A stretch of 64,000 bases of DNA from Chrysaora quinquecirrha (lineage: Eukaryota; Cnidaria; Scyphozoa; Semaeostomeae; Pelagiidae). The stretch is from positions 3,471,937 to 3,535,936 of the forward strand of contig JACTAT010000021.1 in assembly GCA_014526335.1 (NCBI GenBank), in the 5' to 3' direction. Of this stretch, positions 44,096 through 61,141 are shown piece after piece. The notes under the pieces were generated by a model. It saw only the letters and a list, made by a program, of their open reading frames with translations, had not been told where the DNA came from and ran no database searches. Both the position numbers and the translations under genes were made by a program. Numbering within the stretch: the stretch's first letter is position 1; every line of letters starts with the position of its first letter.

Positions 44096-44451
44096 TCTAT
44101 ACATAAGCACACAAAAATCGAGAGGTGCTCAGCCATAGAGATAGAGTTTCTTTCAACAGCTCATTGCGTTGTCAGTTTGCAATAACTGGATATTAGACTG
44201 TGGAAAATTGCGAAGCTCATCGTATTTGCTATTTAGCAATCATGATGGGGACCTAGTGGTAACACTTTATTGTTGTTTTGTATATTTTGCAATGAATTAG
44301 CGGACATTTTAAAAGCATGTGTTCTGCTGTAGAATGTGCATTGTCTTATGAACATAAGAATCATGGCGAAAATATTTATACAATTTCTTGCTTCTTGCAA
44401 AAGGTTACGAATTCAGTATTGTCACCTTTCCCTTCATGAGGCACAGACTTG

Positions 44452-44646
44452 TCTTGACTTGACTTGACTTGACTTGACTTGACTTGACTCGGCTTGACTT
44501 GACTTGACTTGACTTGACTTAACTTGACTTGACTTGACTTGACTTGACTTGACTTGACTTGACTTGACTTGACTTGACTTGACTTGACTTGACTTGACTT
44601 GACTTGACTTGACTTGACTTGACTTGACTTGACTTGACTTGACTTT
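44452..44646. repeat. second, purer (ACTTG)n array
   Basis: About 38 pentamers with only two or three changes. It is separated from the first array by ~360 bp of unique sequence, so the two share an origin but this one was homogenised or expanded more recently. Confidence 0.9.
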
Positions 44647-45124
44647 TAACGGTCAAAGCCCTTATAGAAGCGGGCACTTTGAAGGCTCATAAAATGAATA
44701 GTACAATCGCTAGAACAGTGAAACTTTGCACCTAGACTAAGTTTTACATGCTTTATACGATTTTAGCATCGAAAACTCGTTACCTTGAGGTTTTGAAACT
44801 TCTTTATCCAGCTTAGCTAATGGCACCTAATTTAGGGAGCACACAATTGTTAAGACAAAGCGGTAGTCCATAAGAAAGTGAAATCGAGCTTAGCGTTTGC
44901 CAACGTTATCATGTGAATTATACTTCAAAAACTACGACAACTCATCATTTCACAGATCAACAAAGCGAAAAATCTTTTATATTCAAAAGCACAGTCAAAT
45001 TTCAAAGTAATCTATCTTTCGCTCCAAACTGCTAAACTTGCTCCAACGTCTTTTCTTTTAAATTTAGTATGTTGCGCGCTAGCGAATCTATACGCATTAC
45101 TGTTGTGGTAATTTTTCGTATACT

Positions 45125-45390
45125 GAGGTGGATACCTGCTACTGTGGTGGGTTACCTGCTACTGTGTGATGCGATGTGTGATGATATCTTTTGCGAACTT
45201 TGGTGAATAAGCACTACTGTGGTGGGTTACTATGCTTCATGTTGTGGGTATGATTGATGTGTTAGCACTTTTGCGTACGGTTGTGGATAAGCACTACTGT
45301 GGTGGATTGTTATGCTTGATGTGGTGGTATTTTTTGCGAAGTGTGCTGGATACGCATTACTGTGGGGGTTTATTATGCTTGATAATATTT
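45125..45390. repeat. short tandem repeats of ACTACTGTGGTGGGTTA
   Basis: Four or five ~60-85-bp units with CACTACTGTGGTGGGTTAC, ATGCTTGATG and TTTTGCGAAGTG words. They directly precede the inverted-repeat element at 45405-45690. Confidence 0.6.
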
Positions 45391-45404
45391 TCTATATGTT
45401 TGTC

Positions 45405-45690
45405 TAAAGCCTTGGCCGAACAATCAAACATCGTAAGACCAACATCTGTAAGTTTCTTGTCAATCACAATGTTGTTGTTTTGCCACATCGCAAAACACCG
45501 GCAATCGAAAATAGTTTGTTTGTGACATCCATAAATGTTTTTGAAGTTTTTCAAAACATTAGAAAACAGTTATGTTTATCAAGCAATGTTTTGCGATTTG
45601 GCCAAATGTTCAAACACTGCTTGCAAAGCAAATCTCAAATGTTTAACAAATAATGTTTGATCGTTTTGTAAGGCCTAATCGCAGACAGAA
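45405..45690. mobile_element. MITE related to 5989-6466
   Basis: Left AAAGCCTTGGCCGAACAATC with AAACATCG; right AATGTTTGATCGTTTTGTAA with GGCCT. Interior with AAAACATTAGAAAACAG and AGCAATGTTTTGCGATTTGG, matching the intron 2 NXPE element. Confidence 0.6.
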
Positions 45691-45870
45691 TAATTTTTTA
45701 ACAAAATTCTGTTCTTCACTCTTAAGCTATACGTAATTTAGAATTGTGTTAAACTTAAGCTAACCCTAATTACATTACAGCTAATTACAGTTATAAATGA
45801 CTCAAAATCTCAAGCTTAAAATAATTTACTCGTTAGTTTAGGTTACTTAAAGCCCCCCTCCCTTAAGTCA

Positions 45871-48800
45871 TCAAAGCTCACTTATTTCCAGCTGATTTTG
45901 CAAATTTCTCTTCATACTGCCGCTTCTTGTGTTGATCTGCCGCGCGGTTTCGTCGTCCGGTTCATCCTCTCCGCTTGTGTATATTGTTTCATTTGCAACC
46001 GGGTTGAAAGTGAATGCTGGTGCTGTTTCTTCTTCTTGAGGGAGGTCTGTTGGCTCATTAACAGTTTGTTTCAGTTTGCCTGAAATAAATCACAGTAACT
46101 CGTAGATACCTTTGGTAGGAGAGCCTTGCCAATTTCACAAAATGGGAAGAGAGCCTTTAGCTGTGGCTAAACTAGGAGAAATTGTATTTGGCCTGTCCCC
46201 CAGGGTGGCTAAACATGCAAGTGACAAGCGAGCGACATGTCCCCCGAGTCGTGGAGACAAGCAGTGTTTCTTTTTTCCCCCAGAAACATTTGCGTGTCTC
46301 CTATTACAAATTTTGTCGCGCGCTTCAAAGTTTCCGAGGTTGGTAAACTGGGAGACATCGAGGGAACATGTCACACGCGACAATGTCAAGTCCCTGTTGC
46401 ATATGTGTGAAAGAGAGGCTTTCCGAATAATCGGGTTCTTGAAACCGTGCAGTCACAAGATGGAGTACCACTATGGCTGGGTGCAGCTCCTGTGATATTA
46501 TTTTACGAGTAATTATACACCACAGAGAGCCTCTGTATCTTTTGAGAAGTCCTATCATCTGGCTGCCACGATCACTCCAGGCTCGATACACAAGTCGTTT
46601 CTAATTTGGTTGTTAAATTGAATTACTGGACGCCAATACATTACGTATTTACGTAGCTAAGGAAAAGGACTGCTCATCTCGCTTGACCAATAAAGCCTGT
46701 CCTGGCTGTATCGATCTGTTAAGTTTTCTCTTTTTTATTAAGTTTTCTTCTACTACATAAATGATTACAGTAAAAACCCACACAAGAACCTAAGTTTTTG
46801 AACACAGCATGTTTAGCTTCATCTGTAATGAGATGTATACTATGTTCGTGTGAAGGTTAGAAGGGCGTCTTAAGCGACTGCAAGAGAAATCTAAGCATTG
46901 TTAAAAGTCTAGCAGTTTTAGCAGGCACCTGCTTCTAAATGTTCTGAATGCAATGTTTTTAATTCCATGAAAGAGGTTAACACAAGCAAATTTTCATTTA
47001 GCCCCAGTGAGTGATGCCTGTCCTCTTAATTAAAACCCCTTTAGATGTCAGGCTTAAGTGGTTTTTATCTTATGAGTAGAGAATATATAATTGCAGGCTG
47101 TTAATAAATGAAGGTTCTTATGTGCGGGTTTTCACACCGGTTAATGTATGTGCAGTACAGTGGAGGGTGCGAAGTAGACTTATTACCTTCCTCCCACTCT
47201 TTCGGAAACAGCTTCTAAAAACTACAACAACATACAGCTGTTTCCTCAGCTGGATCGGGGTGGTGGAGTGTGGAGGAGCGTAGACTACGACGAATGTAAT
47301 AAGTCTAGGTGTGCAGTACAGTGGATGATATCCAGTACAGTGGATGGATATCATCAGTACATTGGAGGGATATCATCAGTAGTTTTTACTGTACTCATCA
47401 TTATAAACTCACTGGTTGCACTGCTGGAAGATATTCCTTCTCTTTTCTCGTTGTCATTTTCATCCATGTGATCTCTTTCGCTACCCATATCTTCGTTTCC
47501 ATCATCGTAATTCGAATCATCGATGCTAAGCATAATCTGTGGAATTCGCGAGCTGTCGAAACTCGTTTTCTTCATCTGTTCTGATTTTCGCTCTTCCATC
47601 GCTTTTGCGTCGGCATTCTCGTAATCAACATCCGCTTCTCGCCCAGTCAGCGACTCAAATAGATCCATGACTCCCTTTTTTCTTTGCCTCTTAGGTTTCT
47701 TCATTCGTTCGTTAAGATTTTCGCCGCTGCTGTTACTGATCTTCCGCGTGACTTCATCCTCGGATTCGTCTTCTCCGCTGGTGTATATAGTTTCATTTGC
47801 AAGCGGATTAAACGTATGTGCTGTTGCCGTTGACGGCGATGAGAAGAAGCCTCCATCTGCAGCGGGTGCTAAGGATCGTCTGCGTACTCCGCTCCGCAGA
47901 ACATCTTGATCTACAGGGTCCATTTTGTAAGTCTCTATTCTTTCATACGATCCCCGTCTTTGCTGATTTGGGGACTCGATGACCGTTCAAGTGGCGCCCC
48001 AAGCGAACCGCTGCTTTCGTTCTCTGGTAATCTGCATGGAGGCGCTGCGGAAACTGCCGCAACAGACCCTCTTCGTATTCCAGATGTCACATAGCGCACT
48101 TCTGCGTCGCCGTCTGGTTGCAACGTTGGTCCGTTGCGTATGTCTTCTTTTTCATCGTCTGCTCCCCGGCATGGTGGTGCGGCAGACACCATTGCGACGG
48201 ACCCTCTTCTGATACCGCTTGTTACATACCTTACCGCTTGATCATCTGAATGATCCGGTGCTGCAAGACCAGCTCTTTTGCTTGTTTCTTCTTGAGGTCT
48301 GTTGTCTTCGCTTATGCCAGCTAGAGCGGCAGGAGCGATTGACTTGCGACGAACGCCACTCGCTGCATACCGCGCGACCGGTTCTTCATCGTCTTCATCA
48401 ATAGAACTTTCTGGCTGATCTTTCCGCTTACGGTTCTTTCCAATCATCTTGACAAAATTCAATTTGTCGATTATGCTCTCTCTGCGTGGTGCGTAATTTT
48501 CTGGCGTCTCGAAGCATCTCGTAACGATATTAATTTCACCAGGTGCGACATCATCATCCATTGTTACGGCAGACGCACCCGCGCATTCTTCGATGTCTTC
48601 CTGCACCACCTGTCCATTGCTCATCTGCACTACACTATGCCTCTTTAACTGTGGTCCTCGAGGGCCTAAATCGTTGTTCAAGTTTTCCTCTGAATTCGTC
48701 TCACTCAACTGACCTAAGCCGGTTGAATTCCTTCGTATGCCACTGTGTAGCCCTGTAGGCATCGCAGCGTCATTCTCCTCGAGAAACCGCTTCTTTATAT

Positions 48801-49230
48801 CAGGCTCAGAGCGATATCGTGTTCCCAATGATTTGATATTTGTAAAGAACTGAGCTATACTCGAACGCCTCGGCGGAGGAGGCTGTGCCTCGTTTTCAAA
48901 GCTTCTTGTCACGAGAATGATCTCATCTGGGGCTTGGTTCGATTCCACTGCGGTGGAGACGCCTTCATCACAAGTGACGTCTTCTCGGATCTCTGTTACG
49001 CTCTGGACGCTGCTACGCCGGCTGCTGTTGACGGCGAGCAAATTGTTGGAGCTCGATTGGCTATCCGGTGTCAGTATCTCACATTGTACTGAGTTTTCTT
49101 TCATGGAGACCATCGGGGTAGCGCAGTTTGGACAGTGAAAGCGGACATTCTCCTTGTCTTCTGTGAGGCCAAAATCTTCCACTGTCATAGAAGTTTCTGC
49201 TTCGTCAGTCTGAGATTTCTCGAGTCGCAT
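45871..49230 (-). CDS. orphan multi-repeat phosphosite protein, 2 exons (single-base frame break)
   Basis: Exon 1 49230-47413, exon 2 46079-45871; donor CCA|GTGAGT and acceptor TTATTTCAG, phase 1. Product ~675 residues, highly charged, no membrane segment or known domain. Layout: a lone FHCPNC (32-37); two units EIILVTRSFE...PRRSSI (103-125) and EINIVTRCFE...PRRESI (232-253); five SGIRRxS units (163-, 291-, 338-, 383- and one just after 430), two of them identical over YVTSGIRRGSVA and ending VSAAPPCR; then FNPLANETIYTSGEDES near the end of exon 1 and FNPVANETIYTSGEDEP in exon 2. RRxS is a basophilic (PKA-type) kinase site. The frame breaks at TTT 47941-47943 (DRMKE stop), and one added base gives DRMKRIETYKMDPV and the arithmetic needed for the splice. 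A TATATAAG box lies upstream. Function unknown. Confidence 0.75.
46153..46390. mobile_element. MITE M1 copy, right end lost
   Basis: TTTAGCTGTGGCTAAACTAG at left, interior CAGAAACATTTGCGTGTCTC, but after ACATGTCACACGCGACAATG the sequence leaves the family. In the intron of the multi-repeat gene. Confidence 0.7.
47165..47312. mobile_element. small MITE with AGACTTATTAC ends
   Basis: GTAGACTTATTACCTTCC at left and GAATGTAATAAGTCTAGG at right; interior GGAAACAGCTTCTAAAAACT. About 140 bp, in the same intron. Related words at 17370-17640 and 30062-30095. Confidence 0.55.
47320..47385. repeat. short tandem GGATGATATCCAGTACAGT words
   Basis: Three or four ~20-bp units of CAGTACAGTGGATGATATC immediately downstream (in transcript sense) of the donor of exon 1 of the multi-repeat gene. 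They extend the ORF past the donor as DDIPPMY, which is therefore likely intronic. Confidence 0.6.
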
Positions 49231-49334
49231 GATCGTTTAAGATTTACTCTCTTGAGAGGGTTTCAAGAAGATGATCTATGGGAAAGAAATGTAGTAGTTA
49301 TTCGTTTTGAGTTGTGTTGCAGTTTTTAAGACAG

Positions 49335-49344
49335 CTTATATACG
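49335..49344 (-). promoter_or_regulatory. TATA box of the multi-repeat gene
   Basis: Minus strand GCGTATATAAGCTG lies 105 bp upstream of the ATG at 49230-49228. Good consensus and spacing for a short 5' UTR; inference from sequence. Confidence 0.5.
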
Positions 49345-49468
49345 CGGTTGCTCATATATCCAATTTTTGGAGGAGCTGTGTACCTCAAATGGTTTCCTAT
49401 AAACCAATTTGAAACACGTTAATCGTATGCAGTGCGACCTCCAGATCATGGACACCAGTGAGATCAGT

Positions 49469-49749
49469 GTTAAGCTATGGCTAAATTAGGATACTTGTCG
49501 CGTGCGACATTGTATTCGACGTGTCTTCCAGCGTGGCTAAAGATGCGAGTGACAAGCGAGCAACATGTCACCCGACTCATTTGCATGTCGCGGAGACAAG
49601 AAATGTTTCTGTTGTTTCCCTGAAACATTTCTGTGTCTCTTGCTACAAATTTGTCGCGCCATACAATGTTGCCGAGGTGACTCAACTGGTAGACATAGAG
49701 GGGACTTCAATGTCGCGCGCGACATGTCTCCTAGTTTAGCCAGGCCTTT
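49469..49749. mobile_element. MITE M1 copy
   Basis: Left TTAAGCTATGGCTAAATTAG with CTTGTCGCGTGCGACA; right TGTCGCGCGCGACATGTCTC then CTAGTTTAGCCAGGCCTTTA. The best-preserved right end of the family, ~130 bp upstream of the TATA box of the multi-repeat gene. Confidence 0.8.
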
Positions 49750-50580
49750 ACTGTCCGTTATAATTGCTCTTCTTTCCACACATCGTTCCCCCCTCTCTTC
49801 GAATTTGGGGAGGGGTTGGGATCCATTTTTCCCTATTTTAAACAGGGTATTTTTAAGTCGATGACTTTTTATGGAAGTCTCATTGAGTTTGGTACGGGAT
49901 TGTAGATCATTGAAGGTCTAGTTCAAATCAGCTAGAAAGTCTATTGTAGATCGCATACAGTGTCTTCTTATGAATTGAAATATGTAGCATGAGAAAATGT
50001 ATGTTATCAAAGAGAAGCGACAATGTTTGTAATGAATAGTTAATTGTCGTAAAATTTAATCAGTTAAAATTGTTTCACAAAGATAAACTATCTTATAGTT
50101 GTTAAACATTATCTTTGACAGACAGAAGATATGTAGATAGATAGGTTATGTTAGTTTTACTCATCGTAGAGAACTACTTACCCGAAATTAATGATAACAA
50201 TAGCCAAGTCTCCTCCTTCTTGCAGTGTTCTGATTCCAAGTGCTGTCCAACTTAAAATGTTTACCAATTTAAGGTGTTTGAGTTTCCCCTTGCAGAGCTA
50301 ACAAACTCCAACCTGCAACTGTCTAGGTGCAATTAAACTTAGGACACTTGCTACGCCATCATTCCGAGAGTTTTTATAGAAGGAAAGCTTGATTAATGAT
50401 AGCAGTAGGTCGTTATATATTTTAGCAAACAAGCGTATGGTGGCTATTTCAGACGCGGATTTCCTGCGTTGGTCCCATCAGCGTAAAACCACAACATTGA
50501 TAATGTAAAACAAGTAAGTTGGTTGTGCATGGAGAGAGCCACCCGCCCGGCAAACGCAAACACAGTTTTTGCAGGAGTTA
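49750..50580. other. intergenic stretch without recognisable genes
   Basis: AT-rich. I see no exon, inverted ends or arrays before the minisatellite that begins near 50590. Confidence 0.4.
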
Positions 50581-50589
50581 TGGGTACCA

Positions 50590-52135
50590 CAAAAACAATT
50601 ATTGTCTCGTCATTGCCATCGCCACCGTCACTGTTTACTGCCATTTGCCATGGTCTTTGCCATTACCATTTGCTACCATTGCCATTGTTATTAACACCAT
50701 CATTACCAAAATTGTCATTACCACTGTTTACTGCCAATTACCACGGTCTTTGCCATTACCATTTGCTACCATTGCCATTGTTATTAACACCGTAATTACC
50801 ACTATTGTCATGACCACTGTTTACCGCCTTTTACCTTTGGTTTTTCAATAACCATTTGTTACCATTGTCATAGTCGCTGCCACCGTCATTACCAACATTG
50901 TCATTAACACAGTTTACTGCCATTTACCATGGTCTTTGCCATTACCATTTGCTACCATTGCCATTGTTATTAACACCGTCGTTACCAGTATTGTCATGAC
51001 CACTGTTTACCGCCTTTTACCTTTGGTTTTTCAATAACCATTTGTTACCATTGTCATAGTCGCTGCCATCGTCATAACCAACTTTGTCACTACCAGTGTT
51101 TACTGCCATTTGCCATTGTCTTCGCAATTATCATTTGCTACTATTGTCATTGTCATTGCCACCGTCAACCAACATTACCATTACCACTGTTACTGACAGT
51201 TACCGTTGTCTTTTCAATAACCATTTGTTGCCATTGTCATAGTCTTTGCCATCCTCATAACCAACTTTGTCACTACCAGTGTTTACTGCCATTTACCATT
51301 GTCTTTGCAATTATCATTTGCTACTATTGTCATTGTCATTGCCACCGCCATTACCAACATTGTCATTACCACTGTTTACTGCCATTTACCATGGTCTTTG
51401 CCATTACCATTTGCTACCATTGCCATTGTTATTATTAAGACCGTCATTACCAGTATTGTCATGACCACTGTTTACCGCCTTTTACCTTTGGTTTTTCAAT
51501 AACCATTTGTTACCATTGTCATAGTCGCTGCCATCGTCATAACCAACTTTGTCACTACCAGTGTTTACTGCCATTTGCCATTGTCTTCGCAATTATCATT
51601 TGCTACTATTGTCATTGTCATTGCCACCGTCAACCAACATTACCATTACCACTGTTACTGCCAGTTACCGTTGTCTTTTCAATAACCATTTGTTACCATT
51701 GTCATAGTCTTTGCCATCATCATAACCAACTTTGTCACTACCAGTGTTTACTGCCATTTACCATTGTCTTTGCAATTATCATTTGCTACTATTGTCATTG
51801 TCATTGCCACCGTCAACCAACATTACCATTACCACTGTTACTGCCAGTTACCGTTGTCTTTTCAATAACCATATGTTACCATTGTCACTGCTATTGCCAC
51901 CGCAATTACAAACATTGTTATTACCACTGTTTACTGTGATTTACCATTGCCTTTGCAATTACCATTTGCTACCATTGCCATTGCCATTGCCACCTCAATT
52001 ACAAACATTGTTATTACCCATGTTTGCTGTGATTTACCATTTTCTTTGCAATTACCATTTGCTACCATACCATTGTCATTGGCATTGTCATTAACAACTT
52101 CATTACCACCATTATCATTACCACTGTTTTGTTAA
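50590..52135. repeat. 1.5-kb higher-order minisatellite of ACCATTGTC words
   Basis: Basic words CATTACCATTTGCTACCATT, GCCATTGTTATTAACACCG and CACTGTTTACTGCCATTTAC build larger units. The block ACTTTGTCACTACCAGTGTT recurs at about 51081, 51263, 51545 and 51727, i.e. spacings 182, 282 and 182, so units of ~180 and ~280 bp alternate as a higher-order repeat. No coding potential. Confidence 0.85.
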
Positions 52136-52249
52136 TTCTCATTCTTATAGAAAGCGTACAGCCTCAAACTTGTCTAACAGAACTCCCGACATGAAGGTCT
52201 TTGGAGAAGATTTAATTGTTTTTCATGCAAGAATTAAGCTTCTTCTTAC

Positions 52250-52330
52250 CCATTCTTGTTCTGGATGAGATCTAGACTCACTACATAAAGTAAACTAGAG
52301 ACTCGTGTTGTGAGTCTAGATGGGATGCAC
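52250..52330. repeat. inverted pair TAGACTCACTACATAA / GTGAGTCTAGA
   Basis: GATCTAGACTCACTACATAA then AACTAGAGACTCGTGTTGTGAGTCTAGAT forms a compact inverted repeat; the same pair brackets a ~105-bp segment at 23954-24058. Probably a minimal MITE. Confidence 0.45.
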
Positions 52331-53439
52331 GTTTTTAGACGGGACATAAACAGATCCGATCCAAACGAAAACACTTTTTTATCTGCACCGCTTTGGTACG
52401 GACATAGCGGAGCCCCAGATTGATCGGATAGGTGCATGGAACGGTGTGTTGCTTTGTGTGCATGGAAAGGCTATCCGTAACAGTTCGAGAACCGACCTAA
52501 ATGGATCCGCTCTCGTGTGCACGGGGTCTTAAACCCTAATGCACGAGTCCTTGAGCAATGTTCCGACACAGGATCGTTGATTTATCACATACCAAATGGA
52601 TCAGTGAGCTAGGGGCTGTGCCGTGTAAGAGAAGCCGTTGTAATTAGAAACAAGGGTAAATAATTAGTATTATTTAACAATTAATGTATCGTCCAACTGC
52701 CTCGTTGAATGACTTTGAATGAATTTGAGTCTAGAATAGGATAACCCGTAACAGGTCATGTAGAGCTGAAACAACTACCCTGATGATACCTTTCATCCAG
52801 CATAACCGATCTCCTTGACCACAGATTCAACTCCCAGACCCCTTCTGTGACCGATCTCTTGTTTCTTCAGTTTCTTTTCGATAATAAAGATTAGGAAATT
52901 CAGTTTTATCAGAGTTTGGCTTCTTTGCTTTTTTCCGACTCAATGCAGTTAACTTTGTGATAAGTGTAGCGTGTTGCAGCATCTTCCATACTTTCAAGGG
53001 TTAAATGTGTATATGTGTTCATTGATAAGCATCCTGTTATGAAGCCAGTATGGCTTGGATCATATAGATGTTAAGCAGCTTAAAGGCCCTATATACCCGT
53101 ACCCAGATTTTATTAAGTAAGGTACCTCCCCACGTGCTTAAGCGCTCAGTGAAGAAGCTGTAAGCAACTATAAAACAAAGGATATGTTTTCTTGTTAACC
53201 TTTTTAAGTTCAAAATCAAATTGTTCTGTTTATACGGCACGGCTTAATGTAATCTATTCGAGTTTGGAAACCTATAAATGTCTATTGCCCCTTTCCTGTT
53301 ACACTTTCGCAAATTTTTTGCTGGGAATCTGGCCAAAACGAGGCCACAGGAGGAAAGTGCAGGATTACATGAAGTTGTTCGTCTTATGAGAGGTTTCTTT
53401 TCAATGGTGGCCTTCTTGCTTCATAACTGATTTGTCAAG

Positions 53440-58904
<5,465 letters not shown>

Positions 58905-59216
58905 TAAGTACTGATAATTAATTTCTTCTTGATACAGTGAAAGTTCGATATCCCTAACTTCTGGTCAGTGATGCAGAGCTGGAGAAATAACTAGGGGGTG
59001 GGGTCGACGGCAGCATTGAATTTATATTTGTTGTACTGATGCTGCAGACTGGCAGTGATATGCGTCGGAGGTGCATTTTGCCTCGGAGGTGTGTCGACGT
59101 AGGGGGGCATCGGGGTATGCTACCCACATAATTCTTCAAAGTTCCATCTTCAGATTGGCCTAGATTGGCTGTTTTTCATATTGGTTATAAAAAATGTTAT
59201 CAGAAATGAGTTGAAC

Positions 59217-59540
59217 CAGTGGCGTAACGCAGTGTAGGCTCCCTTCGCTCAAGAACTGAGGGCCACCGATCAAAAGGGGGCCCCCGGGAAATATTTCATA
59301 TTGTCTGCTTTTTAAACATATTGTGCCCATTAAGGCTTCAAAGACCAACGCTTGCCGGGGGAGACATAGCATGCATTTTTTGAAGGTTATAAAGGGAATG
59401 TCTAAAGGGCAAATTAATCTCACTACTCTGAGCGATCATCCCCCGTTCAGCTCACTTCGCTTCTCAATTTCTGCACAAGGGCCCCATCTCACTAAATATT
59501 CTTAAGGGCCCCGAGCTCTGTTTCTCCACTGGTTACCCTT
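59217..59540. mobile_element. hAT-like MITE with CCAGTGGCGTAAC end
   Basis: ACCAGTGGCGTAACGCAG at left and TTTCTCCACTGGTTACCC at right, with GGGGGCCCCCGGGAAATATT and AAGGGCCCCGAGCTCTG near the ends. CAGTGGCGTA is a common hAT terminus. Target duplication not resolved. Confidence 0.55.
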
Positions 59541-60550
59541 TATTCCAGAGCCTTAAAGGACCACAGGGAATCAAAGAGAAAAACGAGGAATCGAGAGGAG
59601 AGAGAAAGAGACTTAGCCACTGACTTGAACCTTAGGATAATGAGTAAAAATACATGCTGATGTCACACAAAGTTTTTATGTTTCTTGGAAAAGTAAAGGA
59701 AATAACTCTAGCTAGAACAAGGAAAGGAATAAAGACAATTAGGCGATTTTGTTCTGATTGACAGAACAACTAGAAGGGATCTAGCCCCGTCAGATCTTTG
59801 AAAAATAGTTTTTGGGGCGCGCTCCCTGTGCTCCCCCCTTAGCACTACATTACTGCTCCAGTTGAAAATGGAAACTTGTTCAATTTATAGAAGTTTCGCT
59901 TTTATACCAGAATATTCTGTGGTAAGATTTCTACTGGATAGCAATATCTCAGATGCTTATTTAAGGGTCATTAAGACTTTAAATAATGAAGGCACCAGTG
60001 GATTTTGTGTATTTGTCGTGAAAATGAGTGGCCTTGTTGCAGACAGTTCCACGTCAAATTCATTCACGAATGCTACTATATGTGATCTTAAAGAATTTCT
60101 CAATTTTTAACTAAAAATTTAGGCAATACGAGATGAACAGACGGATTGGTCTGAGAAACAAACGCTTGATTTCTTGATAAAGTTGGTTGATTGATGGTTA
60201 GAGTGCTGTTCTTCTGAATCTTTGTCGGAATGCATTTCTAGAAGCTAAAACACCTATGTCGGGTAGCACAAAGAACGAGAACTAACAGGGAAGATTCCAG
60301 GACATAAGGTCGATATTTACTGCCTATATCCGTGTAAAAGACTGGAAAATCGCTTTTTAAAGCATTGTTAGTCAAAGTGGATCATATACTAACGACCTGA
60401 AAAACTCGTAATTAGTTCAGCTTACAGGCACTGTAGGCAACGTGTTCGCCTCAGCTTAAAGGCGATTTTACACTATTGAGGTCGTTCTTGCTGTGAGCTT
60501 TTTACACGGTAAAACATCTGCTGCTCAAAATCAAAACAACACTAGAATAT
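59541..60550. other. intergenic or intronic stretch without recognised exons
   Basis: Searched for the missing RIOK2 exons (YFDRDV and following) without success. An 82-codon ORF at 59862-60110 has ordinary composition but no recognisable homology or splice context. Confidence 0.45.
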
Positions 60551-60554
60551 CGAT

Positions 60555-60785
60555 AGAGCCGGCTAGCTAAAGAACGCGTCCAGCCTACATAAATGGAGTA
60601 AGCTAAAATGGAGACATTGCTAGCTAAAGAACGTGTCCGACCCTCATAAATGAAGGAGCTAATAACAGAGCTGGTTAGCTAAAGAACGCCTCAACCTTAC
60701 ATAAATCAAGATAGCTACTGGCTAGCTGAAGAATGGGGCAAGTTAATTGGAGCGCTGGCTAGCTATAGAACGCGTCCAACCATAT
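60555..60785. repeat. four ~60-bp units of TAGCTAAAGAACGCGTCCA
   Basis: GGCTAGCTAAAGAACGCGTC, then CCTACATAAAT, recurs with changes at about 60561, 60622, 60673 and 60757. It lies ~400 bp upstream of the gene at 61142. No inverted ends. Confidence 0.65.
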
Positions 60786-61141
60786 TGGCTGTGTAAGGAA
60801 TTCTTACGGGTATAAATTGATATTCGGAGTTTAAAATTGACGGTGCTTTCAAATAGATGCCAGGTTTCGGAGTTATGTAAGCTGGACAGCTTTACCTGCG
60901 TTTGACGTACACGATTTTTTGCATTTCCAAAGCTACGGGGCTATTAGTGTTATTTATTGTGAATTAACTATAGTCTTACAAATTTTGGATTGCGAAAGCC
61001 GAAAAATTCAGGAATCCTGTATATCTACGACGCATTTTGGAGCTGCGAGTCTGTTAATGTTCCGATCATTGAACGTCAAATTTAATTTTACCGGGACTTG
61101 AGTGTTAGACCCAATAAATTTGGAAGTACTTTAAATTTACC

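Noticed and set aside
47935..49138. Several plus-strand ORFs of 60-80 codons
   Set aside because: Shadows of the minus-strand multi-repeat gene.
50444..52135. Possible CRISPR-like regular array
   Set aside because: Repeat lengths and spacers are irregular, the spacers are repeats themselves and the genome is eukaryotic; it is a minisatellite.
59862..60110. 82-codon ORF as missing RIOK2 exon
   Set aside because: No similarity to YFDRDV...FF or to the acidic RIOK2 tail.
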